DNA of 64,000 bases, from positions 71,480,365 to 71,544,364 of the forward strand of contig OZ010586.1 of the NCBI GenBank assembly GCA_963932145.1, read 5' to 3'. Each line of letters begins with the position of its first letter. Position 1 is the first letter of the stretch. The stretch comes from Acanthosepion lycidas. Lineage: Eukaryota; Mollusca; Cephalopoda; Sepiida; Sepiidae. The notes under the pieces were generated by a model that saw only the letters and a program-made list of their open reading frames with translations, was not told where the DNA came from and did not search any database. The translations under genes and the position numbers were made by a program. This document shows positions 23,515-35,616 of the stretch, piece after piece.

Positions 23515-23705
23515 AAAACAATTTTTCAGTAAGATAAGTTTCTTGATTTCACTGTTATTGCTCTTTCCAGTATTAATGCAAGTTTCCTTACTAACCTTTT
23601 GTTTAATGTAGTGTGGAAAGGCAGCATCTTGATTAAATCATTATTTTCCCTTCTAGTTATATCTGCTACCCATTTTTGTTGTTGCAGCTGTTTGAAGTTT
23701 TCTCA
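23515..23705 (-). mobile_element. LINE-C 3' fragment
   Basis: Diverged minus-strand copy of the block at 7370-7560: QQLQQQKWVADIT-like residues followed by an N-K-K-L-V-R-K-L-like stretch. Confidence 0.65.
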
Positions 23706-23894
23706 GGGTTTTTCCTATGCTTAAATTTAATGAAAATATTTTATGGCTATCCAGTTTTGTTGAGAAGAATCCATATCATTTTAAAAAAATTGTGATATGT
23801 CTTATGGCAAAAATAGCTGCAGAAATGATCTACAATAACAGAAACTCTAGCTTATCCATTGCAAGGTAAACAACAAAAGTGTACTTAATACTAT

Positions 23895-24190
23895 CTTTTT
23901 TTCAATGCGTGATACAAGCTTAGGCGATCATGTATCTTTTGATACATGACTGAAAAAGCAGATTTTTTCCCAAAGTAGGTTACCATTTCTTTCTGTGGTA
24001 TATGAGTTGCCATCCAAGGCTATAGAACCTCGTCTGTCCTGCTATTTACTCATAGCTGGGGGGAGAAGAAGATTCATACCTCTCCCAACGGTATTAGCAT
24101 GTACGTGAATGTAATGGATTTGACTGGAATTCAAACTCAGCTCTCCAATTCCTCAATCCAAGCCGATATCCATTACTCCACCATACCTCT
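23895..24190 (-). mobile_element. tRNA-Arg-type SINE
   Basis: Minus strand: tRNA-like head with GTTTGAATTCCAG, AGGTATGAATCTTCTTCTCC body, ATAGCAGGACAGACGAG, then the long 3' module ending near GCCTAAGCTTG, also seen at 49670-49760. Confidence 0.78.
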
Positions 24191-25439
24191 CATTTAAGAC
24201 TGTAAAAACTGATAAAAACTATTAGTAACATCTGATGACATAGTGAAATGTTAATTGTTCTCGAAATCATTATAGAATAGAGAAGAGGTGATGTTGTTGG
24301 AGATATTGGGGAACAATTATCAGATGTACTCACAAAAGATGGGTCCTCAAGTGTAAGTATCTGTGAAAGAATGTTTACATAAATATCAAACTGATAAAAA
24401 AGAAGAAAAAAGAGAGAGAAAGAAATTGAAACGGGGACTGGATTGATATTTACTAAGATAAAAGAGTGAAATTACCAATATGAGTTATTGGCGTTAGAAT
24501 CAAAGAGTTTAATAATAAACATGAGGAACAGATACAAGATGTGAAAGAGTAAACACTTGGGATATTACATACTAACATACATACTATATTAAAACAGACC
24601 CAAACTTTATTTTCTACCCAATAACAGACAATATTACAAACATGGCCAAAAGATTCCACAATACAACACATGCTGTTCAGAAATTAATATCACCATGTAA
24701 AATATTTGACCAATCAAAGAAAACTAAAACCCTATTTTTCTTGAGCCTATTTTCTGGCAAAATTTCTTATAAAAAGATTTCAACTTTCAAAGAGCAGGGA
24801 TGTGACTGCCGCCAAGCTGTTTAAACACAAGAGAGGATAAAGCTTTTTGCTTCCCCTCAGCATGTGCTGAAAGAAACATGTATCAGTGACAATCATGTAT
24901 TGGTGACTTCAAACAAATCATCTCTCACAGCAACAGCAGAGATGATCAGTGAATTTTTGCTGACATTAAAAGTCTTTTCTAAACTATAGATTTTTCTGTG
25001 TAACGACCAACTACCCAAACACTTCAACTCAACAAAAGACTATTTTTAATTCTTTTCAACTCTGAAAATATAAACAAGCATACAAAAATACAAACAGGTA
25101 TAACTATATTTTCTTTAATTTTATTTTATTATTGCTTGGAATTCGGATATTTGAATTTTTATATAAAAAAAAACTGTGTTGGAATTTCCTATATATTTGA
25201 TAAGAGCATACAAATACTTAGATATGTGTTTAAATTGAAAATAATGTCTTTTAATAAGACTGAAAGCTCTGTGTAAAAAGTGCATATTGTAACAAAAATT
25301 ATTTTTGTTGGTTTTGAGTGATGTCTTCTTTTTCATTTAAAAATCTTTTTATATTATATATGTGTTTAATTCTAAAACTGAAAGTCTGCAGATAATGGAA
25401 AATCTACCAAGAAAGGTGATAACTGTAAGAACCTTGATA
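24191..25439. other. No gene recognised
   Basis: AT-rich. The stretch 24600-25000 is slightly less so, but no splice-flanked frame or repeat copy was found. Confidence 0.45.
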
Positions 25440-25880
25440 TAAATTTATTGTGGATGATCTAGTGATTAAAGCACTTTCTATACACTTTCTTCTTAGTACA
25501 TTGCTTTCTCTTTTAATTAAAGTAGTATTTTTAAATCAACATTATGGTTGGATTTATAAAATTTATCTGCTTCTATATATAGAGATTGGTCATATGATGT
25601 TAGGCAGTCTCTCATTGGTTAATAAAACCATGTGGGTTCAGAAAAAGCTGACCACCAGTGAGAACTTAGAGAGTTGACTTAAAAGGAAATAACTGATATG
25701 TGGAAGAGGCATGGCATGTGGAATTAGAACAATTTTCCCCTGTAGATGAAATAAAGAGTTCGGTTTGAAATTCCAATCACTTGAAGAAGGCTGGAATGTA
25801 CATTCACTGGAACACTGTGAATATGGCAACAAAGAGAATAGTCCAAACATTGTAAATAGTGTAAATAATTACAGAACTTC
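25440..25880 (+). mobile_element. tRNA-Lys-type SINE, diverged
   Basis: Begins near a tRNA-like ATGATCTAGTGATTAAAGCA and ends with the family tail GTAAATAATTACAGAACTTC (compare 57300). The body carries GGCATGGCATGTGGAATTAG and CTTGAAGAAGGCTGGA. The box-B-containing part is disrupted by unrelated sequence at 25490-25610. Confidence 0.7.
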
Positions 25881-26145
25881 ATCTCAGAAATAGATGCAGA
25901 TATTTTAACCATAAATATAGTATACCTATATTTTTACCATACTATATATATATATATATATATATATACATACATATATTTCTAAAGAATTAATAGATTT
26001 ATTTTTAATCAAACATTTTTATTACTTCAAGTATGATTGTAATGTACAATCATATTTGAAATATGTACTGCTGATAGACTCATATATACTGTTTAAAAAT
26101 AGGTTGTCTATTTCAAATACCAGTATTTACTATAATACCAGTATT

Positions 26146-26151
<6 letters not shown>

Positions 26152-26219
<68 letters not shown>
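26152..26219. repeat. (TA)n microsatellite
   Basis: Uninterrupted TA run of about 68 bp. The 50 bp after it (AATAAGTGTGCGATCTGCAC onward) recurs at 27347-27395 after the hAT element. Confidence 0.95.
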
Positions 26220-26221
<2 letters not shown>

Positions 26222-26321
26222 AGTGTGCGATCTGCACAATACCAGATTTTATTAAGGAAATCAATGAACTACTATATAATACTGGTCTTCCTATGTGACA
26301 GGGAATCAAAGATGAAGGAGA

Positions 26322-26683
26322 CGCTTCAAGCAACAAAAATGTGATTCTACTGAAGGATACTGAGAATACCTTAGATTAAATATGTGAGCAACAACAAAGT
26401 TTTAGAGAAAATGGAAACAAATAAGACATTTATACTTAACATTACGGCACCTAATGAGGAAAGAGGGCTTGGAAAATTTGGTACTCACAGGGCAGATTGA
26501 AGGCAAGTGGGACAGAGAATAATAATGCATAATGTGCCTAGCAAGCTTGAGTAAATGAATGGCAGAAAAAGGTTTAGGAGAAATAACAAAAAGACAAAAT
26601 TTATTATGAGTTATACAAAGGACAGGAAATTTTGGAGAGCCATGATTGTCAACATGCTGAAGGAACATGGCACACAGAACAAG
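26322..26683 (+). mobile_element. RTE-like LINE C-terminal fragment
   Basis: Plus strand with frameshifts: 'LTGQIEGKWDRE', 'ITKRQ' and 'KDRKFWRAMIVNMLKEHGTQ'. It is the same 3' coding end as at 31805-32500. It is immediately followed by a TA/CA tract and the hAT element. Confidence 0.82.
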
Positions 26684-26728
26684 ATATATATATATATGCA
26701 CATACATACACAGACATATATATACACA

Positions 26729-27338
26729 CAGGGTCAGTGCAAGGGTTTTGTGGCTTCCCCCCACTGATACTATAATACAGACCCCCTTGAATCTATGCTA
26801 CAGGGCCCCAACTTTAATAAATCTGTTTTCCTAAAGTAGTAGTCATATAAAATACAAATTTCATTGTAACCTAATTATGTACAATAATGGATCATATGCA
26901 ATATAGGTGAACAATTCAACTAGAAAAATTTTAAATTAATACAATGTATCTAAATACAAATTAGAGACATGTCATAACAGATCATTCCATCTTAAATAAA
27001 TCAACAGTGTTTTGCAGCAATTTTTAACATCAACTTCAGATCCTTCTTGTTAAAAATTGAATAAATTTTAGCACAAATCAACATCATGGATAAAAGTGAA
27101 TTTTATATAGTGTTTTTTCGAGGCTTAACATGAGCAAAATCACAGATTTGTACTAAAAAAAAGAAAATTTTTCATCCTTTAATAGTCAGTTGTGATTATT
27201 TTAATTTGTAATAATATATAAATGTAGTTAGAAAAGAGAAAATGTTGATAAGATAGTGAGAGTCACAAAGCACTGCCTGGGGCTCCCAATCAGTCTTGGT
27301 GGGACAATGGGGTTTGGGGGTTGTATGCCCTGGCCCTG
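26729..27338. mobile_element. Non-autonomous hAT-like element, 610 bp
   Basis: Left end CAGGGTCAGTGCAAGGG and, on the other strand, right end CAGGGCCAGGGCATACA. The flanking octamers TATACACA and TATATAAA agree at 6 of 8 positions. CAG start and 8-bp duplication fit hAT. No transposase is visible inside. Confidence 0.72.
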
Positions 27339-27399
27339 TATATAAATAATAAGTGTGTAATCTGCACAGTGTCAGATTTTATTAAGTAAGTCAATGATT

Positions 27400-29370
27400 T
27401 CAAGTTGTAAAATAATTCATGTTTTCCTTGTATAATGCAATTATACAGGATTCAGCTGATGTTGAGATTAGTCTTTTAAATACTTAGCCTTAGAATTCAT
27501 TTAATTAATGCTGATAATGTTACTGTTAATTCTCTGATTTCAACTGCTTTGAAAATGGATCAGAATCTCTTAACAATATTTTCAGAGTTAGAAATGCATA
27601 GATAAACTTTAAAATGTCTTCTGATTTGATTACATTTCAGGTTTTTTCTTTTATCTTTTTGGATTTAAATATTTTATGTGCAATAAACATGGCTCTTCTC
27701 TTTAGCTTTCTTCTTTTCATTAAACTTCTTCCACTTTCTTAACTATAAACCTTCTCTGTATTTACATTAAACATTTAAACTTGCTTATTGTTGCCATATT
27801 TGACAAACACTGCTTTCATATTGCAGCTTCATTTTCAATCACTCAGAAAGCTATTAAGTTTTTCATAATTTGATTCTGTTTACAAAATACAGATTGGCTG
27901 CTTCAAGATATCTTGGAACTGGGAGTCCTTATGACCACATCATGTTGAAAGATTCTTGTATGATCATCAAAGTCAAGTTGCATTGCAGCTCACACCAGAC
28001 ATCAGGTTTATAGAGTGCAGTTTCTTCCAGTCAAAAGCTTGTGGCTTAAAAATTACCATTTGGCCAGGTTGTTGCAGACTGGCAAATTTATGTTGATTTA
28101 TCAGAAGGATTATTTATGTGCATGTTCTAAAACATTCATCCACAACAATTAAAGAGAGAAAGAGCATTGAAGAAAAAACATGCAAAATGGATCAAAGTAA
28201 AACACAGATTATTAAAGGCATAATAAAAATAGCATCAATTTATGTACAATTTACACATACATATACTTTGGATATATTTGTGTAATTGAGGATAGATAAC
28301 TTAATTTATGAAGACTGCTTTTGTGGAGCTTGAACGTGTGTAAAGCTTTTGTTGAGATTTGTGCACAAAATTAAATTAAGAAAATTAAACATAAATAAAA
28401 ATGTTTCCTGTGCGAGTTCAGTCCTTAGTGTGTGTGTGTAAATTATCTTGCATTAATGTTCAGAGTTGGTAGGAGTTGTATACCTTTAGTTTTGTTAGAA
28501 GTTTGATTAATTACAAATACTTGGTTTGGTAGTAAGTACATATTACTTTCTGAAGTATTGTAAATGATTGTTTGAAATTATTTCTGAGAGAGCGTGATTG
28601 TTATTTGCTTAGTCAGTGAAGTTTTTTTTGTTTTGTGCAGTAAAAGTTATTTGGTCAAGGTTTTGACTTGCATGGAATTGTTTGGCATCTCTTCAGGAGT
28701 GGAAATCTGACTGAGTCAATTTGGATTTTCCTTTATATAGATTTCAGGCAAATAAAACTGGCTCCAGACCGTTGGGCACGAAAAGACATTTTCATGTGAA
28801 CTTGTTATAGTTCCAAGGGTCTGGACCAATGAGAAGTCTCACTTGCCGAAATTAGAGTGTTGATTGATTGTTATGTTATTTGGTGCAAAGTGAATTGTAC
28901 TGGAGGGGTGAAAGGTTAGTATGAATTATTCCAATAAGGTCATTACCCACGAGAGTAAAACCAAATAATTTCTAGCAGTTAACCCAATTTTATTCTTGGG
29001 TTGTAACTTACTGCTATAAGTGAGCGAGGTAGGGATAAGGCATAGGTGAGGGGGGAGGTGCACAGTCCAGCAGCTGTCTACCCAGTTCATTCTCTAAGGC
29101 CTGCTTCATCCCTTCTGTGTGCCTTTTTGCAGGATTGTCAGCTTTATCGATAGCAGTTTTCTTTGTCTTGCCATCTTCATCTAAAAAAGTAATTTATCTT
29201 CCTTCTGTGATTTTCTCTCTGTCTGAGACTCTTGCTCTGTACTTTGAAATTGCCTTCATTTACTGATAACTATTGGTCAAAAGTAAATGTTCTGTATCCA
29301 GTTTTGCAACATGTCCTACTGTTTTAATTTAACAAGACCTCAACTGACATCAGTCAGTCCCTAGATGTGT
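27400..29370. other. Longest stretch with nothing recognised
   Basis: About 2 kb without a TE match, long frame or microsatellite. The part 28640-29110 is less AT-rich and includes a TGAGTCA (AP-1-like) site at 28710. It could hold host regulatory sequence; this is an inference only. Confidence 0.4.
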
Positions 29371-29374
29371 AACC

Positions 29375-29650
29375 GTTTAGGAATACCAAGTGCTGTAAGC
29401 TTGGAAGTGTGAGTGGCATAATGGATAATGGATCAGAATTGGACATCAGAGAGCTGAGTTCCAATTCCCGTCAAGTTCATTATTCTCTTACATGTAAATA
29501 CCCTTAGAAAAAGTAAGAATCCAGCTCTTCTACCCGCTAGCTATAAGTTAATTAGTAGGACTTGTATCCGTAAATTTTTATTATCTCAAAAATTCTTGCA
29601 ATCTAAAATTATTTTCTGGCTTTAAATAACCTGCAAAAGATTGAAAAACT
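29375..29650 (+). mobile_element. Composite 5S/tRNA SINE, 5'-truncated
   Basis: Starts within the 3' third of the 5S-like part (GGAATACCAAGTGCTGTAAG), then tRNA-like GAGTGGCATAATGGATAATG, box-B-like GTTCCAATTCC, body, and the 'second' 3' module (TTCTTGCAATCTAAAATTAT). An A-run closes it. Confidence 0.85.
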
Positions 29651-30389
29651 GTAAAAAAAAAAAAAAAAAAATCAATCACTCTTGGAAATGGGAGTCATCT
29701 TTTTTAAAACTCTTTATGTTTTCCAGGCATGCTTTAGCAGTATTAGCATGCTTAATTGTATTTTACAGAAAAAGAATATATGAGCGATACTTCATATTTA
29801 TTTTCACACACTAAATATTATTTTAGTGGATACTCATATCTGAGTAGATTCTCTGTTTATTTTATTAAGTGGTATATTTATTTATTTTCATCTATTGGCC
29901 TGAATAATCAAGAAATCTTATTAAAGAAAAATACACTCTCTGATAGAACTCCAACCTGCATCTCCCTTGGTAGGAGAAAGCATTGTTACATCCACTGTGC
30001 TTATACCAACTCACACTTAAAATGTTTGCCAATTAAACAAGGCTGAATAGTGTCTTTAAGCAAAATCCTTCTTATTATAGATTCTGAAATGTTTATATCT
30101 GATCAATTTCATATCCAAATGTAAACAAAGCAATTTCTAAAGAAGTAATAGATTATAATTTTTTTCTTTAATAAAATCTCTCAATTATTCAGGTTGGTAG
30201 ATGAAAATAAATAAATATACTGTTTAATAAAATAAACAGTGTCTACTCAAATAGAAATATCTATTAAAATAATGTTTATAGTAATAAAATCTGTTGGATT
30301 AATAAATAAAAAATCTATTGGATACATGGACAACAATAACTTCACTAGAGGGAGCATCTTTTCAGCTAAAAATAACACTATTTTCCCTT

Positions 30390-30600
30390 TTCTTCTATGT
30401 GTCAAGATCCTTCAGGACATCAGCATTCATGACTCTCTAGAACTTACTGTATAATTCTTAATAATACTTTTTTTACTATCCCTTCTACTCTCCGTTCTGT
30501 CATTCAGAGGCTTGTTAGGCAGGTTACTCACTGTCTCCCCTCTGTCCTTATGGGACAAATAATAAGGAAAGCAGGCTTGGAAAACTCACAGGACATACTG
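30390..30600. mobile_element. RTE-like LINE pieces in head-to-head array
   Basis: The first part (to about 30545) reads minus and matches the family C-terminus; the second part reads plus ('IIRKAGLEN', then a Thr/Gly block). The junction resembles the foldback at 22.1 kb. Confidence 0.65.
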
Positions 30601-31304
30601 GATATCTATTTTTCCAGCAATGAATAAGATTACATGGCTATCCAGAACATGCTCTGTAAGACATATATTGTTGTTACTCCTGTTGAAACACATTACTCGC
30701 TGCCTAACTGTGCCTACGTCCATTGTAACTGTTTGGCAGGTATCAAAAATCTCAACAGGTGTAAGAAACATTTTTTTTAATATCAGCATTTGATTTGACT
30801 TGAAATTAAGTCTGGTTTTATTCATTTTTATATTTCTAAAATGAGAAAGAACACTCAAGAAACTTAAGAAGTGATTGATTTATCTATATTTTAAATGGAA
30901 TGTTTAAAAGCCCTATGGTTCTAAATACTGTGACAATGCTTTACAGTAGTACTGTAGGGTTAATTGTTCTATTCCACTTTTGGGATCCCCAGGTTGTCAA
31001 AGGAAGATGAACCACTATCTGCCATGTTGCGAGGTCATATCAAGACTAGAGTATTATTACCATAATTAGGCTAGTGCTGCCCACTTTCCAGTCTTGATAG
31101 AGATCAAAAGTGTCTACACAGACTTATGGATGATGAATTATTATCTGCCTTAAACTCCTTTCCCACAGACAAAATATTACAAACCTCTTGCTATTCAGTT
31201 GCTATTTCTATAGCAAATGTTGTTCTGACAAGTTGCATCCACATCTTCACAGCTAAAACCTACCATGCCATGTACTCTGCGATGAAATATCCCCATTTTC
31301 TTTA
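30601..31304. other. No gene recognised
   Basis: Moderate AT content, no long frame with a family signature. Confidence 0.45.
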
Positions 31305-31306
31305 TA

Positions 31307-31385
31307 TTAGGTTGGTGCAAAAATAATGTCGGTTTTTGACGTTAAAAATACGTCAAAAACCGACATTATTTTTGCACCAACCTAA
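31307..31385. mobile_element. MADE1-like mariner MITE, 79 bp
   Basis: Near-perfect palindrome with TTAGGTTGGTGCAAAA ends and TA on both sides. The arms are essentially identical, so it is the best-preserved copy and would fold into one long hairpin with a loop of a few bases. Confidence 0.96.
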
Positions 31386-31593
31386 TATTTCATTAGTAAG
31401 AAGGAAGTTTCATTGGGACACGGAATAACTACTTTGAGAGAATGCTTTCTTGGTCACTACAATGTTAATCTCTTCAAGTATAAGATTAACCATTATCTTT
31501 CCTACATATCCTCATAAACTGCACTTATTATATCTTATGCTTATGCTGTACCTTGAATGGCTGTTGGGCTTTGTATCAGGTGAACATTAGTGT

Positions 31594-31624
<31 letters not shown>

Positions 31625-31804
31625 TGCTATTATCAACATTTGTGACCTCTGTCTCACACCCCAATCCATTTCTAAGAATCTTTGATCTCCACTACTTGCA
31701 GCAACATCGATAAGTTTTGTTATTTTCCTGTGACCTGAGCACAGGTCATTTAGGAGTTAAGTAACATTTACACAGTGTTGATAGCAGACACATAAAAAAA
31801 CTAC

Positions 31805-32500
31805 AAAAACTTCTACCTAAGGTAGTGAAGGAAAGCGAGAAGAAAGGACTAAACATAACTGCAAGAAGACAAAATGCATGGTTGTTAGCAAAAGGGTGAG
31901 CCCAAAATGTAAATTACAAATTGGGGACACCAAAATCAAACAAGTACAAAAATTTAAATATCTGGGAAGTGTTTTAACAGAGGATGGAAAGTGCAACACT
32001 GAAATTTAAAGGCACCTCTGGATAGGCAAATATGCATTCTAAAAGCTAAGCAGAGTATTAAGAAATAGAAAAACTTTGTTAAGAACAAAGAAAAGAGTAT
32101 TGTGAATGGTGGACAATCTCCTCAAAAATGAAAAAGAGATTTGAAGCATCAGAAATGTGGTTCTAACGAAGGATACAACTGACTGAACAAGAAAAGCTTT
32201 AGAGAAAGTGGAAACAAAAAGGAAACTTATAATTAACATCAGGAAGAGATAGCTGAAATTTCTAAGGCAAATAATGAGGAAAGAGGGATTGGAAAATCTG
32301 ATACTCACAGGACAGATTAAAGGCAAGAGGGATAGAGGAAAACAACCCATAACATACTTAATGAACTTGAGTAAATGGATGGAGGGACAAGATTTAGGAA
32401 AAATAACAGAAAGACAAAATTTAGTATGGGCTATGAAGGAAGGAAATTGTGGAGAGTCATGATTGCCTACCTCCCGAGAGGACTCTGAGCAGAACAAAGA
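31805..32500 (+). mobile_element. RTE-like LINE 3' coding end, longest copy
   Basis: Plus strand, several frames in order: 'SEKKGLNIT', 'KQVQKFKYLGSVLTEDGK', 'RKTLLRTKK'-like residues, 'MRKEGLENLILTGQIKGKRD', 'YLMNLSKWM', 'GKITERQNLVWAM' and a K-E-x-N-x-G-E-S end. It runs from the region after the RT palm to the C-terminus. Deletions include most of the 'LYGSECW' block. Dead copy. Confidence 0.85.
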
Positions 32501-33164
32501 AGAATACAAATTTATATAGCTGATTTTGTCTGTTTTATCAATCTTTTGTTTGGATCCTATATCCTACTGACATACATATCTGACTAAAAATACAATGCAG
32601 TTATTAGCAAACATTCTCTCACCAGGCCATAGGTCAAAGTAGCTTCATTTGGTTACAATTTCTGTATATGAAGATTTAGCGAAAACTTTTCAACTATGTG
32701 TTGTTTTGACTCTATGTAATACTTCATGTGTCAACACATGGGGGCAATCAATTTTGATACACACACACACATACATGCGGGCCATACAGCATTGTCACTT
32801 CACCAGTTATAAATTAGGAACAATATGAAAAGTTTCATTGTTTATTCCCAAATCTTGAAAAATGGACATTTATCTCACACTTTTTCATAACCCAGGTTCA
32901 AAGTTGAGCTCTGGCACTTGCCAAAACATACAAAAGTACTTTTAGACACAGGATTTCTTAGTTATGTCATATCTACTTTTTCATTCCCCATTGTGAATGA
33001 TAAACCATCAAAATAACATGGCAATTAAAATCTATTCCCTCTAATCTGTTTTCTACACCTTATCAATCTTTTGCAAGTTTTTTAAAAACCAGAAATTACT
33101 TTTTAGATTGTAAGAAATTTTTTAGATAATAATGATTAACTGATACAAATCCTAGTAATTACCC
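32501..33164. other. No gene recognised
   Basis: AT-rich with a short CA tract at 32760. Nothing further supported. Confidence 0.45.
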
Positions 33165-33440
33165 CATAGCTTGGGGGAGAAGAGGTAGATTCACACATTT
33201 CCACAGCATATTTGCATGTAAGTGAATATAACAAACGCAACTGGAATTGGAACTCAGCTCTCCAATTCTGAGCTGGTATCCATTTCACCACACTCACCAT
33301 TTCACCACCCTCACCATTTCACCTCCCTCACCATTTCACCACCCTCTTACAGCACCTGGTATTCCCAAGCAGTTACCTTTCTAGGTACTGATCAGGTATG
33401 AGAACCAGTGTTTCAATGTGATATGTCCATAAGTCATTTG
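33165..33440 (-). mobile_element. Composite 5S/tRNA SINE with expanded junction
   Basis: Minus strand: 5S-like segment, tRNA-like segment with GTTCCAATTCC, body start. Between the two head segments lies a short tandem repeat of about 18 bp (CACCATTTCACC units, 33292-33348) grown from the tRNA box-A region. Confidence 0.82.
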
Positions 33441-33750
33441 ATGCTGAAATATTAAATGTAAAATTGGGGAGGGTTTATGCGCCATATGTGAATCAAACAT
33501 ATCCCTACCTCCATTTCTGTTTGTGAATTTTAAAACACTGTAATTAAGTGATGTACATCAATATAATCCTAATCTCTTCAAATCTATTGTCAACCATGAT
33601 CTATCCTTCATATCTTCATAATCTGCTCTTCTTCTACCTGTTATATCCACACTTATTAGGTAACCCTCTATCTTGAGTGGTTCTTGAGCTTTGAATTAAG
33701 TGAACATTTCATTAAAAAGTTTATATTTCTGAGATGATGTATTGTAACTA

Positions 33751-34332
33751 AAAGGTGTTTCATTAAGACAGATCAAAGTCAGCAGTAAATAAATCAGTGT
33801 TATTGGTGAAAATTTATTTATTTCTCTATTGGATCATGTTTTTACGTCATAGCAATTATGTGTGAAAAATAATATTGCCCAAATGTCTGCCAAGGCTTTG
33901 GCGGCACACCTCCACTCGATGGTCAAAATCTTTGATGATGTCTCTGCATAGTTGCTCCTTGATCTCACCAAGATGTCTTATTATCTCATCCTTCAGCTGT
34001 TGAATTGTTGTTGGCTTGTTGGCATCGACCTTAGTTTTGAGATGACCCCAAAAGAAGAAATCCAAAGGCGTCAGGTTGCATGATTGTGGTGGCCATCTGA
34101 CTTTGCAGTTTCGAGAGATGATGCAACTCGAGAACTTCTCATTTAAATTCTATTTGAATGTCCATTTTAATAATAGGATTTTATAACTTTAACATGTTGT
34201 TTGATTGTTAATCTTTCCATGCTTGAAATTGCCAAAAACTTAAGTTGTTAAATCTGAAAGTAAAAGAAAAAATCATTAAACGCTTAAACTTAATTCACAT
34301 TTAAAATCGGTCCAAATTTTTGGAACACCCTT
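33751..34332 (-). mobile_element. Mariner-type DNA transposon, deleted
   Basis: Ends AAAGGTGTTTCATTAA and, on the other strand, AAGGGTGTTCCAAAAA, with TA at 33749 and 34333. At 582 bp it is less than half of a full mariner-like element. It carries only the transposase C-terminus. Confidence 0.85.
33856..34135 (-). pseudogene. Mariner-type DDE transposase, C-terminal fragment
   Basis: Minus strand: 'VRWPPQSCNLTPLDFFFWGH', 'LKTKVDANKPTTIQQLKDEI' and 'VEVCRQSLGRHLGNIIFHT'. This is the end of a DDE transposase of the group whose motif is normally W-P-P-x-S-P-D-L-T-P-L-D-F; the Pro-Asp here reads Cys-Asn, so the last catalytic Asp block is damaged. The first two-thirds of the protein are deleted. 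Open to the C-terminus in one frame. Confidence 0.88.
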
Positions 34333-34404
34333 TATTTACACTATTTACATTGTTTGGACTTATCTGCATCTTTGTTTTCATATTCACAAAATTTCAGCCA
34401 TTGT

Positions 34405-34725
34405 ACACATGGCCCAGTAGATAAAAGCATTGGTTGAAGTAATCCAGTGACTTGATCCAAAGGGTTGTGAGTTCAATACCTGGCCACAGCAGAGTTGAAC
34501 AAAAACTTGGAGTTGAGTTACAAAAGGGAATCAACTGAAACTGATATATCAAGAAAAGGCATGGCATGTGGAGCTGGAACAATATACTCTGTGTACTAAA
34601 TAAAAGGTTAGGCTCAAAATTCTAATGTATATCACCTGAAGAAGGCTGGAGCATACAAAGGCCGAAGCATTGTGAATATGACAACAATAATGAGGACAGC
34701 AGTCTAAACAATGTAAATAAAAAAA
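34405..34725 (+). mobile_element. tRNA-Lys-type SINE, nearly full
   Basis: Head is tRNA-like: box-A-like TGGCCCAGTAGAT and box-B-like GAGTTCAATACC, with GGGTTGTGAGTTCAA recalling the T-arm of tRNA-Lys. The body carries GGCATGGCATGTGGAGC and CACCTGAAGAAGGCTGGAGC, and the tail is AATGTAAATAAAAAAA. It lies head-to-head with the previous SINE. Confidence 0.88.
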
Positions 34726-34779
34726 AGTTATGTAGATTGTATATTTTTTATGTTTGCAGTGCTACAAAGATTACAAATG

Positions 34780-35030
34780 CTGGATTCCAGTATTGTCATC
34801 ATCAGTCTCATCATTGCTATCATCATCATCACCGTAATCAACATCATTGCTGTCTTCGTCATCACCCTCATTGTCATTGATATCATTCTTGTCTTCATTA
34901 TCATCATCATACATCATCATAATCATCACTGTCAGCATCATCATATATTTGTTGTCATCATTAATGTTGTTGTCATCATCACTGTCAGCATCATCATTAT
35001 CATCATTATCCTATAAACATTATCATCAAT
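34780..35030. repeat. Degenerate ATC/ATT triplet tract
   Basis: About 250 bp of CAT/ATC/TTG-type triplets with drift. Long open frames in it (Ile/Val/His-rich or Ser/Leu-rich) are artefacts of the period of three. A second CTG/ATG triplet tract lies at 35400-35460. Confidence 0.9.
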
Positions 35031-35616
35031 TATTCATTCAATGATTCATTCAGTGATTTCTTACATTGTATTAGCTTGAAATTACCAGCCAAGTGAGAAG
35101 AAATAGGAGTAGGAAGATTGTGTTGCATCAGTATTCAAAATGGAGATAGTCAGCCTGTTTTAAAAGCCTGAGATATTATACATTATGTCTTCACTTTATA
35201 AGAAATTTCCTAAAGTTTTCCTAATTCGGTATCTTTGAACTTTGGTGATGGATGAATCTTTGAAATCAGGAGAGGGACAAGCTCTGCCAGGTTCGTTTAA
35301 CCAAGGCATATTATTACCTCTCCAATTTTCAACCCAGATATGTGGAGGGAAATGGTCAGGTGCTCAACTACACATTGACTATGATCACATGTGACCATGG
35401 GGCTGCTGCTGTTGTTGCTGCTGCTGATGAGGATGTTGTTGCTGCTAATGATGATGATGGTGGCTTTGTGTCTGATACCAACATTTCCAACATTAGATCC
35501 ATGATCTCAAATACCAATTTTAAGGAAAGAAAATAAACAACATTTTAGAATTGTCTTACAAGCTTAAAGTGAAAGTTTTTGTATGATTGGAAAATCTGTA
35601 ATAACTTCTTTATGCA

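Larger units (their letters stand above)
33723..34403 (-). mobile_element. tRNA-Lys-type SINE, 3' half, split by a mariner
   Basis: The SINE tail (minus strand) is at 33723-33748 and the rest of its 3' half at 34333-34403. Compared with the uninterrupted copy at 57300, the break falls inside GTAAC/TTTACACTATTT, with TA on both sides of the inserted element. The head is missing. Confidence 0.85.

Noticed and set aside
34750-35044. Open frames rich in Ile/Val/His or Ser/Leu
   Set aside because: They follow a drifting ATC/ATT triplet tract, which stays open by period alone.
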